From: Brevibacillus choshinensis
GTDB taxonomy: Bacteria > Bacillota > Bacilli > Brevibacillales > Brevibacillaceae
DNA: 64,000 nt
Assembly (NCBI RefSeq): GCF_016811915.1
Contig: NZ_CP069127.1
Coordinates: 4,914,001 to 4,978,000 of the forward strand
Direction: 5' to 3'
In this document: in pieces, positions 41,865-50,258 of the stretch
How the letters are laid out: each line of letters opens with the position of its first letter
Numbering within the stretch: position 1 is the stretch's first letter
Notes under the pieces: model-generated
What the model saw: only the letters and a program-made list of their open reading frames with translations
Database searches by the model: none
Told to the model about the DNA's origin: nothing
Program-made: the position numbers and the translations under genes

Positions 41865-42590
41865 TTAGTCTAACCGAATCGCTTCGTTACCAACCTTCAC
41901 GACCACTGGCACATGATCACTCCACTCTCGCCATTCCTCAAACGTCCCTACATGGACAGACTCCACCCTCTGCATCCACTCCGCTGGCAAGAAGCTGTAA
42001 TCAATATGGTACCCCTTCTCCCTGTGATGTTGGAAATAGTACGTAGGGACGGATTCCGCACCATGCTCTTCGCGGTGAAGCCAGTGATAAGCACTTTCCA
42101 GCCCATGCTCCCTCAACATCCGTACCACTGCTGTATGATTTCCCACTCTCGGGAGATGGTCCCATATCGCATTGCTGTTCAGATCCCCTACGACGAGGCA
42201 GGTCTCCTCGAGTAGCAGCGTCCGGTAATGCTGGAGAGCCAAAAACAGCTGCCCGACGTAGCTCTGCTTTCGATCCTTATGGCCCTTGGTCCAAACGGCA
42301 AGCAAGGTAAATGGCTTCTGGGCGGTAACCCGAACTGGCAAGATCCAGTGAAAGCGGTCGTCATAGGCAGGATGCACCGTTAACGGATACGCGGATGCGC
42401 CGAACACCCCGAGCCCTTTATGGGGATTGTCCCCTGCCCATACGGCGTGCGTAAAGAGAGTTTCATGGCAGCCCGCCAGCTTTTCCAGCGACTCGCACTC
42501 GGAAATGACCGCGAGCTGCGGGCAAAAGGAGGCCAGCCTCCCCACTTTTTTGCGAAAGGCTTGCCTGCAGTTCCACGCGACGATATTCAT
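41865..42590 (-). CDS. Endonuclease/exonuclease/phosphatase (EEP) family protein
   Basis: A 241-residue protein of the DNase I-like fold. MNIVAWNCRQAFRKKV contains the first Asn, VISECESLEKL the metal-binding Glu, LVVGDLNSNAIWDHL the catalytic Asp and Asn, and HIDYSFLPAEW plus WSDHVPVVVKV the final Asp-His pair. Members cleave phosphodiesters in DNA, RNA or lipids; which one is unclear. It starts 17 bp after the sigma-54 activator gene on the same strand and may be co-transcribed. No signal peptide, so cytosolic. Confidence 0.82.
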   Translation of the reverse strand: MNIVAWNCRQAFRKKVGRLASFCPQLAVISECESLEKLAGCHETLFTHAVWAGDNPHKGLGVFGASAYPLTVHPAYDDRFHWILPVRVTAQKPFTLLAVWTKGHKDRKQSYVGQLFLALQHYRTLLLEETCLVVGDLNSNAIWDHLPRVGNHTAVVRMLREHGLESAYHWLHREEHGAESVPTYYFQHHREKGYHIDYSFLPAEWMQRVESVHVGTFEEWREWSDHVPVVVKVGNEAIRLD

Positions 42591-42607
42591 GAGAGATCTC
42601 TCCTCCT

Positions 42608-44320
42608 CTAAGTAACATCCATCCCGTACTTCTCCAGCTTCCGGTAGAGGCTCGCGCGGTGAATACCAAGCAGGCTTGCGGCCTTCACCTTGTTTCCCTC
42701 CGCCTTCTGCAACGCCATCGTGAGCACTTTCTTTTCCGTCTTGGCGAGCTCGGCTTCCAGATCAAGGGTCACACTCTCTCCATTCACGACGACCTTTCTC
42801 TCCTGCAAATACGTCGGCAAATGCACCAGCTCCAGGCTCCCGTAGTCTGCCAGCTGAATGGCTCTCTCCAGCACATTGTGCATTTCCCTGACATTCCCCG
42901 GCCAGCTGTGGGAGAGAAACACATCCTCGACTCGTGGACTCAGCCCCGTCACCGATGTAAACAGCTCACGGTTCAGCTTTTGGATCAGGTGCTGGGCCAT
43001 GGCCATGATCGATCCGGTCTGGACCCGCAGCGGCGGGATATTGATGGTAAAAACATTGAGCCGGTAATACAGATCTTCACGGAACTTCCCCTCCTCCATC
43101 AGCTTTTCCAATGGACGGTGGGTCGCAGCAATCACCCGGATATCGACTTGGATAGGACGTGTGGCGCCGATCCGCTCCACTTCTTTTTCCTGCAGGACGC
43201 GCAGCAGCTTTACCTGCATATCCAGCGGCATATCGCCGATTTCATCCAAAAACAAGGTGCCCCCATGCGCCAGCTCCACTTTTCCCGGCTTCCCGCCTTT
43301 TCGCGCCCCCGTAAATGCACCGTCCTCATAACCGAATAGTTCGGCCTCCATGAGGTCTTTGGGAATGGCGGCGCAGTTGACGCGGACGAACGGCCCCTCC
43401 GCCCGCGGACTTTCTCCATGAATCGCTTGGGCGAACAGCTCTTTGCCCGTCCCGCTCTCACCCAGGATGAGAATGGAGGATCGTGAGGATGCCACTTTTT
43501 TCGCCAGCTGAATCGTTTCTTTGAGCAATGGGTGATCCGCGAAAATGGAATCAAAGGAATAGCGGGTACCAGCTACCCGTTTCAGCTCCTGCCGATAGAA
43601 GTCCAGCTTTCGCTCCATAATATTGTAGCGCTCCACCATGCTCCGCAGCTCGCGCAGATCGTTGTAGATGACCTTGCCCATCGCTCCGATGATCTTGTCG
43701 TCCTCCCGCATCGGCATACGGCTCACAATGATATCGCGGTTCCCCACCCTCATCAGGTGGCCAAGCTCGGCCTTCCCTGTCTCCATGACCTGAGGCATCC
43801 TCGTATTTTCGATGACCTCCGTGATAGGTTTGCCGATCGCCTCTTCCATCGTCGTCTCCAGAAAATCGCAGTAAGCTTGGTTGATCATCGTCACGATCCC
43901 GTTCCGATCGCACATCACGATGCCATCGTACAGCTGTTCGACCAGCTCCCGAAACTGATGCAGCTCCCGCTCTTGCGACGAAATCTTCTGCGCCGCTGCC
44001 TCGTAGGCCGTCATGTCCTGAAATACGGAGATCGCCCCGATGATTTCGCCATCCTCCATGTACGGAATCCGATCTACCAGCAAGGTCTTGTCCCCGAAGC
44101 GGATCTCTACTCGCAGGCTCGCTTTGCCCTCCCGAATGACCTGCATCATCTCGGCCCCCGGTGTGATCCGCGAGACGTGATGCTGCTTGACTTCCGCCAG
44201 CCGCAATCCCAGCAGCTGACACCCGACCTGATTCACATGGAGTATGATTCCTTCGCGATCGATCATCATCACTCCCATTTGCAGCGTATCGAGAAAATGA
44301 ACGATTTGAGGTGTTAGCAT
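42608..44320 (-). CDS. Sigma-54-dependent transcriptional activator with two PAS domains
   Basis: A 570-residue bacterial enhancer-binding protein. Two PAS domains (LQMGVMMIDREGIILHVNQV about residue 16 and LYDGIVMCDRNGIVTMINQA about residue 130) precede a AAA+ domain with Walker A GESGTGKE, the sigma-54 contact loop GAFTGA, Walker B GGTLFLDEIGDMP and sensor regions, and a Fis-type HTH (NKVKAASLLGIHRASLYRKL). The start is chosen at the second of two adjacent ATGs, where AGGAGG is well spaced. It is divergent from a secreted esterase gene that has a -24/-12 promoter and three dyad sites, so that gene is the obvious target. PAS domains suggest small-molecule or redox sensing. Confidence 0.93.
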   Translation of the reverse strand: MLTPQIVHFLDTLQMGVMMIDREGIILHVNQVGCQLLGLRLAEVKQHHVSRITPGAEMMQVIREGKASLRVEIRFGDKTLLVDRIPYMEDGEIIGAISVFQDMTAYEAAAQKISSQERELHQFRELVEQLYDGIVMCDRNGIVTMINQAYCDFLETTMEEAIGKPITEVIENTRMPQVMETGKAELGHLMRVGNRDIIVSRMPMREDDKIIGAMGKVIYNDLRELRSMVERYNIMERKLDFYRQELKRVAGTRYSFDSIFADHPLLKETIQLAKKVASSRSSILILGESGTGKELFAQAIHGESPRAEGPFVRVNCAAIPKDLMEAELFGYEDGAFTGARKGGKPGKVELAHGGTLFLDEIGDMPLDMQVKLLRVLQEKEVERIGATRPIQVDIRVIAATHRPLEKLMEEGKFREDLYYRLNVFTINIPPLRVQTGSIMAMAQHLIQKLNRELFTSVTGLSPRVEDVFLSHSWPGNVREMHNVLERAIQLADYGSLELVHLPTYLQERKVVVNGESVTLDLEAELAKTEKKVLTMALQKAEGNKVKAASLLGIHRASLYRKLEKYGMDVT

Positions 44321-44354
44321 CATCTGCCTCCTCTGCTGACTCTTTCGCCTCGAG

Positions 44355-44438
44355 TTGTAGCACAAACGCATCATGTCGCACAAACGAGACACTGAAGATG
44401 TCGTATATACGCAACATATTCGCTGTTTTTTCGCACAA
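44355..44438. promoter_or_regulatory. Three upstream activator dyads (consensus TTGTNGCACAA)
   Basis: TTGTAGCACAA (44355-44365), ATGTCGCACAA (44373-44383) and TTTTCGCACAA (44428-44438). Each is a TTGT-N3-ACAA type dyad or close to it, all on the same strand, between the activator gene and the sigma-54 promoter. Probable binding sites for the activator's HTH. Confidence 0.55.
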
Positions 44439-44455
44439 TTCCTACTCTTTTTCGT

Positions 44456-44473
44456 TCGGAATGATACTTGCTA
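44456..44473 (+). promoter_or_regulatory. Sigma-54 (-24/-12) promoter
   Basis: TCGGAATGATACTTGCTA: GG at 44458-44459 and GC at 44470-44471 with exactly 10 bp between them, as sigma-54 promoters require, and a good TTGC at -12. It lies 49 bp upstream of the esterase start. Confidence 0.7.
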
Positions 44474-44519
44474 TACCTAACAAACAGATGAAATCGCTTT
44501 CAAATACGAGGAGGAACGT

Positions 44520-46037
44520 ATGAAAAGAAACGTTACATCACTCACGATGGCTGCACTCCTGCTCTCCACGTGCGCTGCCTATCCTGTCTCCCAAGTTCAA
44601 GCTGCTTACTCTCCTGTCATTCCCGGCGCTCACAGCGTGACCGTGACCAAATTTGACGGCTCAAGCGGTGGCCTCACGACGAAGAACCCTGCACAATACG
44701 CAGCAGCGACACAGTTTGGCAACCTCGGACTGGCTCCGAGCGGTTGGGGCTCCAAAGACGAAAAGACGGGCTGGTATCGCATGTACCAGCCTGCCGAGGT
44801 AGAGGGAACCCAGGTCAATGGCATGTTTGAAGATGCCAAGTTCGTGATCCGCGTGCCTGCCGACTGGAACGGCAAGCTGGTCGTGGCCGGTATTCCTGCG
44901 ACGCGAAATGAAACCTCCACCGACCTGCTGTTCAGCGACTACGTCTTGGAGAAAGGCTTTGCTTTCGCTGCCATCGATAAAGGCACGCAGGGTGAAATCG
45001 ATCCGAACGATCCTTTTGCCAAATCCAAAAATGCACTCGTCTCCGAGGATGATTCCCTCCGCGAGTGGCACCTTCGCTACCGCCAGGTGACCAAAGCCGC
45101 GCAAGCCTATCTGGCAGCCAATTATGCCGATCAGCTGATCTCCAGCCGTGACAAAAAGAATCCGGCGAGCAAGCTCGTCTCCAAAAACCACCCGGTCCCT
45201 ACCTACGCGATGGGCATTTCCAACGGGGGATACGTCGTCCGCTATGCCCTGGAAAACGATGACCCGAAAAAGACGAAGGAACCGAAGCTCTATGATGGCG
45301 GTGTCGATTGGGAAGGCGTCATGTGGCGTGCGAAAGACGCCAATCTGATTTCGTCCTTGACCCCCGTCGTGAACCATGCGGAAGCCGCCGTCTTTGGCTC
45401 CCGGGAGGAAAAGGAACGGGCAACGGAAGCGCTGTACGAGGCTGGCGTACCGAAAGGCTCCGAGAAGCTGTGGGCGTACCATGATCAAGTGTACTGGTTT
45501 ATCACCCTCAATATTTACCGTGACGAATTCGATCCCAAAGCCCCTGATCGACTCGACTGGCAGGATTACCTGAAGTTCGATAAAAACGGACTCCGCGATC
45601 GCAGTCATGACGATGTTTTTGAAGACTACGATTATTTCAAGCGACCAGGAAGCGTGAAAAACAGCGTCGCAGCGATCCAAAATACCGGCAACATCAACGT
45701 TCCCCTGATCACGGTCGCCGGCTCATGGGACACCCTCATCTTCCCGGATATCCACGCGAAAGGGTATGAGGAGCTCGTGAAGGAAGCCGGAAAGGGAGAT
45801 CTGCACCGGCTGTACATGGTAGAGAAGGGCAACCACGTCGATAGCCTCGTCTGGAGCAAATCGGACCCCGATCAGGAGCTGCAGCCCCTGCTGCCGTACG
45901 TACATCAAAGCTTTGACATGCTCATCAAATGGGTCGAGGAAAACGAAGAGGCGCCCGAGAGCAAGACCATCCCCACTCCAGAGGACAATACCCGTGTGAT
46001 CGATCTGGAGACGGGAGAAGAGATTCAGCCTTATTAA
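44520..46037 (+). CDS. Secreted alpha/beta hydrolase (tannase / 3-hydroxybutyrate oligomer hydrolase-like)
   Basis: A 505-residue exported hydrolase. Signal peptide residues 1-28 (ending VQAAY). The nucleophile elbow is MGISNGGYVVRYAL (G-x-S-x-G), with GSWDTLIFPDIHAKGY supplying an acid and EKGNHVDSLVW the histidine. Overall features recall tannase/feruloyl esterase and oligo-3-hydroxybutyrate hydrolase families, but I cannot tell them apart. AGGAGG ribosome site. A sigma-54 promoter with upstream dyads and a divergent PAS-type activator control it, unusual for a secreted esterase in Bacillota. A terminator follows. Confidence 0.72.
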   Translation: MKRNVTSLTMAALLLSTCAAYPVSQVQAAYSPVIPGAHSVTVTKFDGSSGGLTTKNPAQYAAATQFGNLGLAPSGWGSKDEKTGWYRMYQPAEVEGTQVNGMFEDAKFVIRVPADWNGKLVVAGIPATRNETSTDLLFSDYVLEKGFAFAAIDKGTQGEIDPNDPFAKSKNALVSEDDSLREWHLRYRQVTKAAQAYLAANYADQLISSRDKKNPASKLVSKNHPVPTYAMGISNGGYVVRYALENDDPKKTKEPKLYDGGVDWEGVMWRAKDANLISSLTPVVNHAEAAVFGSREEKERATEALYEAGVPKGSEKLWAYHDQVYWFITLNIYRDEFDPKAPDRLDWQDYLKFDKNGLRDRSHDDVFEDYDYFKRPGSVKNSVAAIQNTGNINVPLITVAGSWDTLIFPDIHAKGYEELVKEAGKGDLHRLYMVEKGNHVDSLVWSKSDPDQELQPLLPYVHQSFDMLIKWVEENEEAPESKTIPTPEDNTRVIDLETGEEIQPY

Positions 46038-46063
46038 AAGGTCGAGCCGTCGTGAAAGAAAAG

Positions 46064-46102
46064 AGACCGAGCTTTGCTGCATGCAGCGCTCGGTCTTGAT
46101 TT
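46064..46102 (+). terminator. Intrinsic terminator
   Basis: AGACCGAGC ... GCTCGGTCT with an inner GCTGCATGCAGC palindrome, then TGATTTTT. Ends the esterase gene. Confidence 0.85.
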
Positions 46103-46184
46103 TTCAGTAAAGGATCCATTAATTTCCATCCATTTCGTAGTATAGTAGGTGAAAAGAATTTGGGGAGGTGTACCTAACAGCCTC

Positions 46185-46775
46185 GTGAAGAAAACAGTCT
46201 TGCTTCTTCTCGTTTTATTCATTTTCGGAACTGTAGGCTATCTATACGTGACGGATGATTCGGCAGACACGCCGCTGCTCGCTATTGAACAGATGCGGTC
46301 AGAAGTGGGGCCGGTTTATCAGGAGATCGACATGGGCGATGGAAAATTAATATTTTTCGTCCGGGGAAATGAACCGAACCAAATGATTCATGCGGAGTAT
46401 GCCAAAAGGACATGGAAAGGGTGGAAGTGGGGCTACGGTGGAGGCCATTCACTCCCTGATGGGAAAAACCCGTATATCGAGCATCATTGGTCCTCCCAAT
46501 ACTTTTACAGTACGAAGGATACTCCATTTGACTCGCCTTTCCCTATGCTGTTCGGAGCCATCGACGATTCAGCGATTCAATCCATTCATATTGAGAGTGG
46601 CTTGACAAGAGATAAGTTCCAAGCCCATGTCATCGAGAATCCGAAGTTTCCCTTTCGTGTATGGTATTTGCTGATTCCCGTGGAACAAGGGGTAAACTTT
46701 ACACTATCAGCGCGCACGAATGAGAATAAGATCGTTCATGTAAAAGAAGAAAGGAATGAACCCCTTTCTCCCTGA
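46185..46775 (+). CDS. Membrane-anchored hypothetical protein
   Basis: A 196-residue protein with one N-terminal membrane helix (TVLLLLVLFIFGTVGYLYVT) and an outside domain (KLIFFVRGNEPNQMIHAEYA, GGGHSLPDGKNPYIEHHWSS, FPFRVWYLLIPVEQGVNFTL). Family not recognised. The GTG at 46185 lies 14 nt after GGGGAGGTG, slightly far; an earlier GTG at 46149 has no ribosome site. Stand-alone gene followed by a convergent terminator. Confidence 0.6.
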   Translation: MKKTVLLLLVLFIFGTVGYLYVTDDSADTPLLAIEQMRSEVGPVYQEIDMGDGKLIFFVRGNEPNQMIHAEYAKRTWKGWKWGYGGGHSLPDGKNPYIEHHWSSQYFYSTKDTPFDSPFPMLFGAIDDSAIQSIHIESGLTRDKFQAHVIENPKFPFRVWYLLIPVEQGVNFTLSARTNENKIVHVKEERNEPLSP

Positions 46776-46800
46776 CAGACTGATCGTACTTACGCCGCGA

Positions 46801-46837
46801 AGCCTTGCGTTTTCGTTTCAACATACGACGCAAGGCT
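46801..46837. terminator. Terminator between convergent genes
   Basis: AGCCTTGCGT (46801-46810) and ACGCAAGGCT (46828-46837), perfect 10-bp stem with a 17-nt loop, between the hypothetical gene and the convergent acetyltransferase. Confidence 0.65.
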
Positions 46838-46859
46838 CCATGTATTTCATTCTTCCTTT

Positions 46860-47303
46860 TTATTCGTCCAATTTCTTCTTAAACCCTACTTCTTCTCCGG
46901 ATGGATACCCGAGCGATTCGTAAAAATGATGAGAGTCCGTACGGTCGGCCTCAGAAACGAGGATGACGTACTTGCAGCGGTTCTCCCTCCCGAACTGCTC
47001 CAGTTCATTCATGAGCCGCTTTCCAATTCCCTCTCCGTGATAGCTCTGGGCTACCACCACATTTTCAATCAGCATAAAGGGTCTGCCATCCCCGCACAAA
47101 TCCCGGCAGATAATCCCCATCGCCGTACCCACTACCCTCTCCTGCTCACACGCGACAGCGACATAGTACTCCGGTCTTTTCGAGATCAGCTCGATCGTCT
47201 CTCGCATGGCAGTGATGTCAGATGGCGCGCCCGTAAACTCAACGAACAAATCGGACAGCTGGCTCGCATCTTCTTTCTCTGCTTTTCGGACCGTGACCTC
47301 CAT
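46860..47303 (-). CDS. GNAT family N-acetyltransferase
   Basis: A 147-residue GCN5-type acetyltransferase: VTVRKAEKEDASQLSDLFVE at the N-terminus, MLIENVVVAQSYHGEGIGKR the acetyl-CoA pyrophosphate loop (Q/RxxGxG/A), and HHFYESLGYPSGEEVGFKK the C-terminal strand. The ATG at 47303 follows GGGAGG; a longer frame is unsupported. Acceptor substrate unknown. Confidence 0.87.
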   Translation of the reverse strand: MEVTVRKAEKEDASQLSDLFVEFTGAPSDITAMRETIELISKRPEYYVAVACEQERVVGTAMGIICRDLCGDGRPFMLIENVVVAQSYHGEGIGKRLMNELEQFGRENRCKYVILVSEADRTDSHHFYESLGYPSGEEVGFKKKLDE

Positions 47304-47404
47304 GCTCGAAGCCTCCCTTTTTAGCGCGACTGGTATGGTTCTGACCACATCGTACAATCGCTTCGTCCAGGCAGCAAGCTCGAACAGGAGGAGAGCCTAC
47401 CGCA

Positions 47405-48043
47405 TTACTGCCTCATCATCTCGACAAAGTCGTCCAGCTTTTCGAGCGAAATGATGTTTTGGTTGCAGGTCCTGCTGTCCTGACAAATGTAATTCCCACG
47501 TTTGAGATAGGAGCCGTCACCCGAGCTCTTGATTTCGGAGATAAACATCCCCACTTCTTCAAAGCGGTTGCAGATCGCGCACATCCCTTTTTGATTCATC
47601 GGGGTAAAGGCCCCCTGAAATCCGACCAGCTTCCCTTGGTATTCCGCGATGAGGAATTTCTTTTGCGTTCCGTCATCCTGCCAGCTCACATAAGAGTGCT
47701 CTTGCAGATTCAAGTCATTGACCGACGGTGCTTTCAGCTTCTTCGCTTTCGGGAACAGCTTTTTGAGCGTCTGATCCGTGATCGCGGGAAACGGGATCAC
47801 ATAGGGAGCAAGCTCCGATAAATACCGTTTGACGTCCGCGTTTTCCGAGATGTCCGCGATGGGGTACAGCAGCTGCTTCTGCTCTTCACTCAAGGCTGGG
47901 AACAGTCCTGCAACGTTTTCTTTGGCGATGTCCTTGCGAGCCCGGTGGACACTCGCATCGCTGCTGGCAGACAGCCCGTTCAGCAAGATTTTGGTCTGCG
48001 CTTTTATATAATTGTATTGATAGCTTTTCAAAAAGGGATTCAT
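47405..48043 (-). CDS. Elongation factor G-binding protein, FusB/FusC-like
   Basis: A 212-residue protein matching the FusB family. The N-terminal helical bundle (NPFLKSYQYNYIKAQTKILL, VHRARKDIA) is followed by a C-terminal treble-clef zinc finger whose four cysteines are in GMCAICNRF and NYICQDSRTCNQN (C-x2-C and C-x5-C). FusB binds EF-G on the ribosome and frees it from fusidic acid; chromosomal homologues in Bacillota may act as ribosome-rescue factors. ATG 48043 with GGAG 8 nt upstream is used. Confidence 0.85.
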   Translation of the reverse strand: MNPFLKSYQYNYIKAQTKILLNGLSASSDASVHRARKDIAKENVAGLFPALSEEQKQLLYPIADISENADVKRYLSELAPYVIPFPAITDQTLKKLFPKAKKLKAPSVNDLNLQEHSYVSWQDDGTQKKFLIAEYQGKLVGFQGAFTPMNQKGMCAICNRFEEVGMFISEIKSSGDGSYLKRGNYICQDSRTCNQNIISLEKLDDFVEMMRQ

Positions 48044-48152
48044 TCTTCTCACTCCATTACCGCAAAATCAGATGTTGTTGTTCCTCTTTTAGGCTACACC
48101 TTTTGCGGTCGGGTCTAAAGGGAGAAGATGATTCGGAAATGATCTTGGCATA

Positions 48153-49385
48153 CTATTTCGCCGGTCTCGAATAAATCTGTCGCCCCTCATGGGAAAACGT
48201 CCCCATTCGTTTCAGACCTGCAGCGGTGTATTCGATCGCGACCGTCTCGTTTCTCGGAGGCGTCAGCAGCTTGTGAGGAAACGGGAATGGCTGCCTGTTC
48301 AACATGTCCGCCACGATATGGGTATCGGTGTGGAACAGCTTGCCGGTCTGCCTCAGCTGCTTTAGCTCTTCAGGACGATCCATCTTGTAATGGAGTGTCG
48401 TGGTCGGCATGTCCTGCGCATTTATTTTTTGAAAGAAATAGCCGTCCTTCGTCTTTGAAACAGCAAGAAACTGTCCGTCACTCGTCTCCTTCAGAAAGGC
48501 GTACTTTTTGGAAACGAAAGCCCCTTTTTTGTCCATCAGCAAATAAAATTCATCCTGATCCTTTTTCCCGGATACGATGAATACGCCCGAATGAAAATTG
48601 GATTCCACCTTGTAGTTGCGTGATGGCTTCAATACGACTTTCCCTTCATGCGTGATGAAGTGCGTCATACCGCTTATTTTTACACGGTGCAAGCCTTCGC
48701 TGTACCCCATATATTCATCGAAAATCGGCGGGCAGGTTACTTTACCATTCATGTCTTTCAAACCGAGCTTGTAAGAAATGAGTGCCCCGTTGACCACGTT
48801 ATTTTTTACAAATGGGTAATGTTGGGCATCGTAAGTGACTTTTCCTGTAAATTGGTCGGGAATGCTCCACCATTGTTCCTCACCGGCAAGCGGTTTGGAG
48901 GCTTTCGTGCGCGCATTGTAAAAGGTAGACTGTCCTACTTGCGGCTGAAACAAAAACCATTCGCCGTCCAATTGCGAGAAGGAATGATCGTACGAGGCCT
49001 TCTCCTGGATGTTCCCTTGCTTGTCGTAAATGACATACTCGCTGAATTTGAACTGAGTACCTGTTTGAAAGAAGCCGTATCCATTTCGAAACGGACTGAT
49101 ATAGCCTGGCCATTCCGAATATGTCTGATGGGACATCACTTTTCCCGCTGGAGAAACGAGTGCGAAAGATGGGAACGGTTTGCGGAATTTATCCCAGTCC
49201 TGATTCGGTAGCATGAAAGGAACAAAGAACGGCTCCGTCAAGCCAGGAGGGACTTGAATTTCTCTATCTTTTGGGATGGCGTCACTTTGCGGGGCGCTCT
49301 GTTGCTCGGCTTGCACGGCGTGCGGCATAAACAGCAAAGCCAGACACAAAGTGAGAATGGTGTGAAACGGTTTTGCAAGTCTCAT
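48153..49385 (-). CDS. Secreted WG-repeat-like protein
   Basis: A 410-residue exported protein: signal peptide of about 26 residues (LTLCLALLFMPHAVQAE), then repeated beta segments such as FALVSPAGKVMSHQTYSEWP, YVIYDKQGNIQEKASYDHSF and LGLKDMNGKVTCPPIFDEYM, which follow the WG/KWG repeat layout (a strand, D-x-x-G-K, then a P-x-F-D-x motif). Likely a beta-propeller-like or solenoid surface protein. Enzyme motifs absent. Role unknown. Confidence 0.7.
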   Translation of the reverse strand: MRLAKPFHTILTLCLALLFMPHAVQAEQQSAPQSDAIPKDREIQVPPGLTEPFFVPFMLPNQDWDKFRKPFPSFALVSPAGKVMSHQTYSEWPGYISPFRNGYGFFQTGTQFKFSEYVIYDKQGNIQEKASYDHSFSQLDGEWFLFQPQVGQSTFYNARTKASKPLAGEEQWWSIPDQFTGKVTYDAQHYPFVKNNVVNGALISYKLGLKDMNGKVTCPPIFDEYMGYSEGLHRVKISGMTHFITHEGKVVLKPSRNYKVESNFHSGVFIVSGKKDQDEFYLLMDKKGAFVSKKYAFLKETSDGQFLAVSKTKDGYFFQKINAQDMPTTTLHYKMDRPEELKQLRQTGKLFHTDTHIVADMLNRQPFPFPHKLLTPPRNETVAIEYTAAGLKRMGTFSHEGRQIYSRPAK

Positions 49386-49489
49386 CGGTTGCTCCTCTTT
49401 CTTCCTATCGTTTGGGGGTTCCTCCTATAGACGATTGGAAGGAGCTGACAGTTACATATATTTTTCCAAAGCTCCTCAAACCAAGCAAA

Positions 49490-49522
49490 AAGCACTGTGA
49501 GCGTCTATGGCTTACAGTGCTT
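49490..49522 (-). terminator. Intrinsic terminator of CD3324-type gene
   Basis: Minus strand: AAGCACTGTAAGC, loop CATAGAC, GCTCACAGTGCTT then TTTGC. Near-perfect 13-bp stem. Confidence 0.8.
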
Positions 49523-49537
49523 CTATCGTTGTCTTCA

Positions 49538-49801
49538 TCATTTTGTATACACGATTTTCTTGATCGTCTCCACGGAAAGGCAATGGTCGATCGCCAACTG
49601 ATCGATCGATACGCCGCGCTTGAAAGATGCTTTCATGGCGCGATTGCGGTCGTCAATCATCTTCCTCGTTCCAGAGCGCGTCCCCCATTTCTGGTAGGTG
49701 GTCTCCGGTTTGGGAATATAGATGGTCTCGCCTTGCACATATTTCTGGATTTCTTCGATCAGCGCTTCTGGTAAAATCGCGGTTGCATTCACGTATTTCA
49801 T
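49538..49801 (-). CDS. CD3324 family HTH protein
   Basis: An 87-residue protein: MKYVNATAILPEALIEEIQK then YVQGETIYIPKPETT, and a C-terminal helix-turn-helix (RGVSIDQLAIDHCLSVETIK). The same layout is seen in the CD3324 family of small Mor-like DNA-binding proteins of Bacillota. Target genes unknown. A 31-codon gene lies upstream on the same strand. Confidence 0.75.
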   Translation of the reverse strand: MKYVNATAILPEALIEEIQKYVQGETIYIPKPETTYQKWGTRSGTRKMIDDRNRAMKASFKRGVSIDQLAIDHCLSVETIKKIVYTK

Positions 49802-49887
49802 TTTCGCCAGCCCCTTATTTTGAATGAAAAAAATAAGGTCTGCAAAGCCAAATGAAAGGGATATGCAATACGCTCATGGGCGATAGA

Positions 49888-49983
49888 TTATCTGATTGTC
49901 CGCCCCATGCAAAGTATCGCCTCTACCCGTTTCGGCTTTGCATGAGTGGCTGCAGTATCTGGCAAACAAACGTAATTTGCCAT
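49888..49983 (-). CDS. 31-residue peptide gene
   Basis: A strong GGAGGTG ribosome site ends 5 nt before an ATG that opens MANYVCLPDTAATHAKPKRV and ends with ILCMGRTIR. It has two cysteines and a basic C-terminus. Too short for family recognition. The excellent initiation region, compared with the surrounding non-coding DNA, is the main evidence that it is expressed; it could be a small regulator or leader peptide for the CD3324-type gene downstream. Confidence 0.5.
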   Translation of the reverse strand: MANYVCLPDTAATHAKPKRVEAILCMGRTIR

Positions 49984-50220
49984 AAATTCACCTCCAGAAC
50001 TCTGTAAGAGAACTGCCTTTTCGCAAGGAATAGGAAACCTAGGCCATGACCAGCCCGGGTTGCGCTACTACCTTCCGTTAGTATAAAACAAACACAGCCA
50101 TTTTGCATCTTGTTCCTTTTTTCCTATTTCATTTCCATTCCCAGGCTGGATTCCTACCCGAGACAGGCGAGGTCGAAGCAGGACTGTTTGGCCAAGGAAA
50201 AGAGCAATTGAAGCATGAAA
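49984..50220. other. Intergenic region
   Basis: Between the small-peptide gene and the end of the sugar-acid cluster. Expected to hold the promoter for the peptide gene (a TATACT-like sequence lies on the minus strand near 50085). Nothing else clear. Confidence 0.35.
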
Positions 50221-50248
50221 AAAGCACCCCACGAATGGAGTGCTTTTC
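50221..50248 (-). terminator. Terminator of the sugar-acid cluster
   Basis: On the minus strand AAAAGCACTCC, ATTCGT, GGGGTGCTTTT followed by TTC. It sits right after the last gene of the cluster. Confidence 0.8.
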
Positions 50249-50258
50249 CTTTTGCCAA

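Noticed and set aside
44661..45680. 339-codon open frame antisense to the secreted esterase
   Set aside because: No domain, no ribosome site; the + strand gene has signal peptide, nucleophile motif, promoter and terminator.
49888..49983. Possible cyclic-di-GMP riboswitch (GCAAAGCC and GGGTAG-like words on the minus strand)
   Set aside because: The words lie inside a short open frame with a strong ribosome site and the required stems do not form; coding explains the sequence better.
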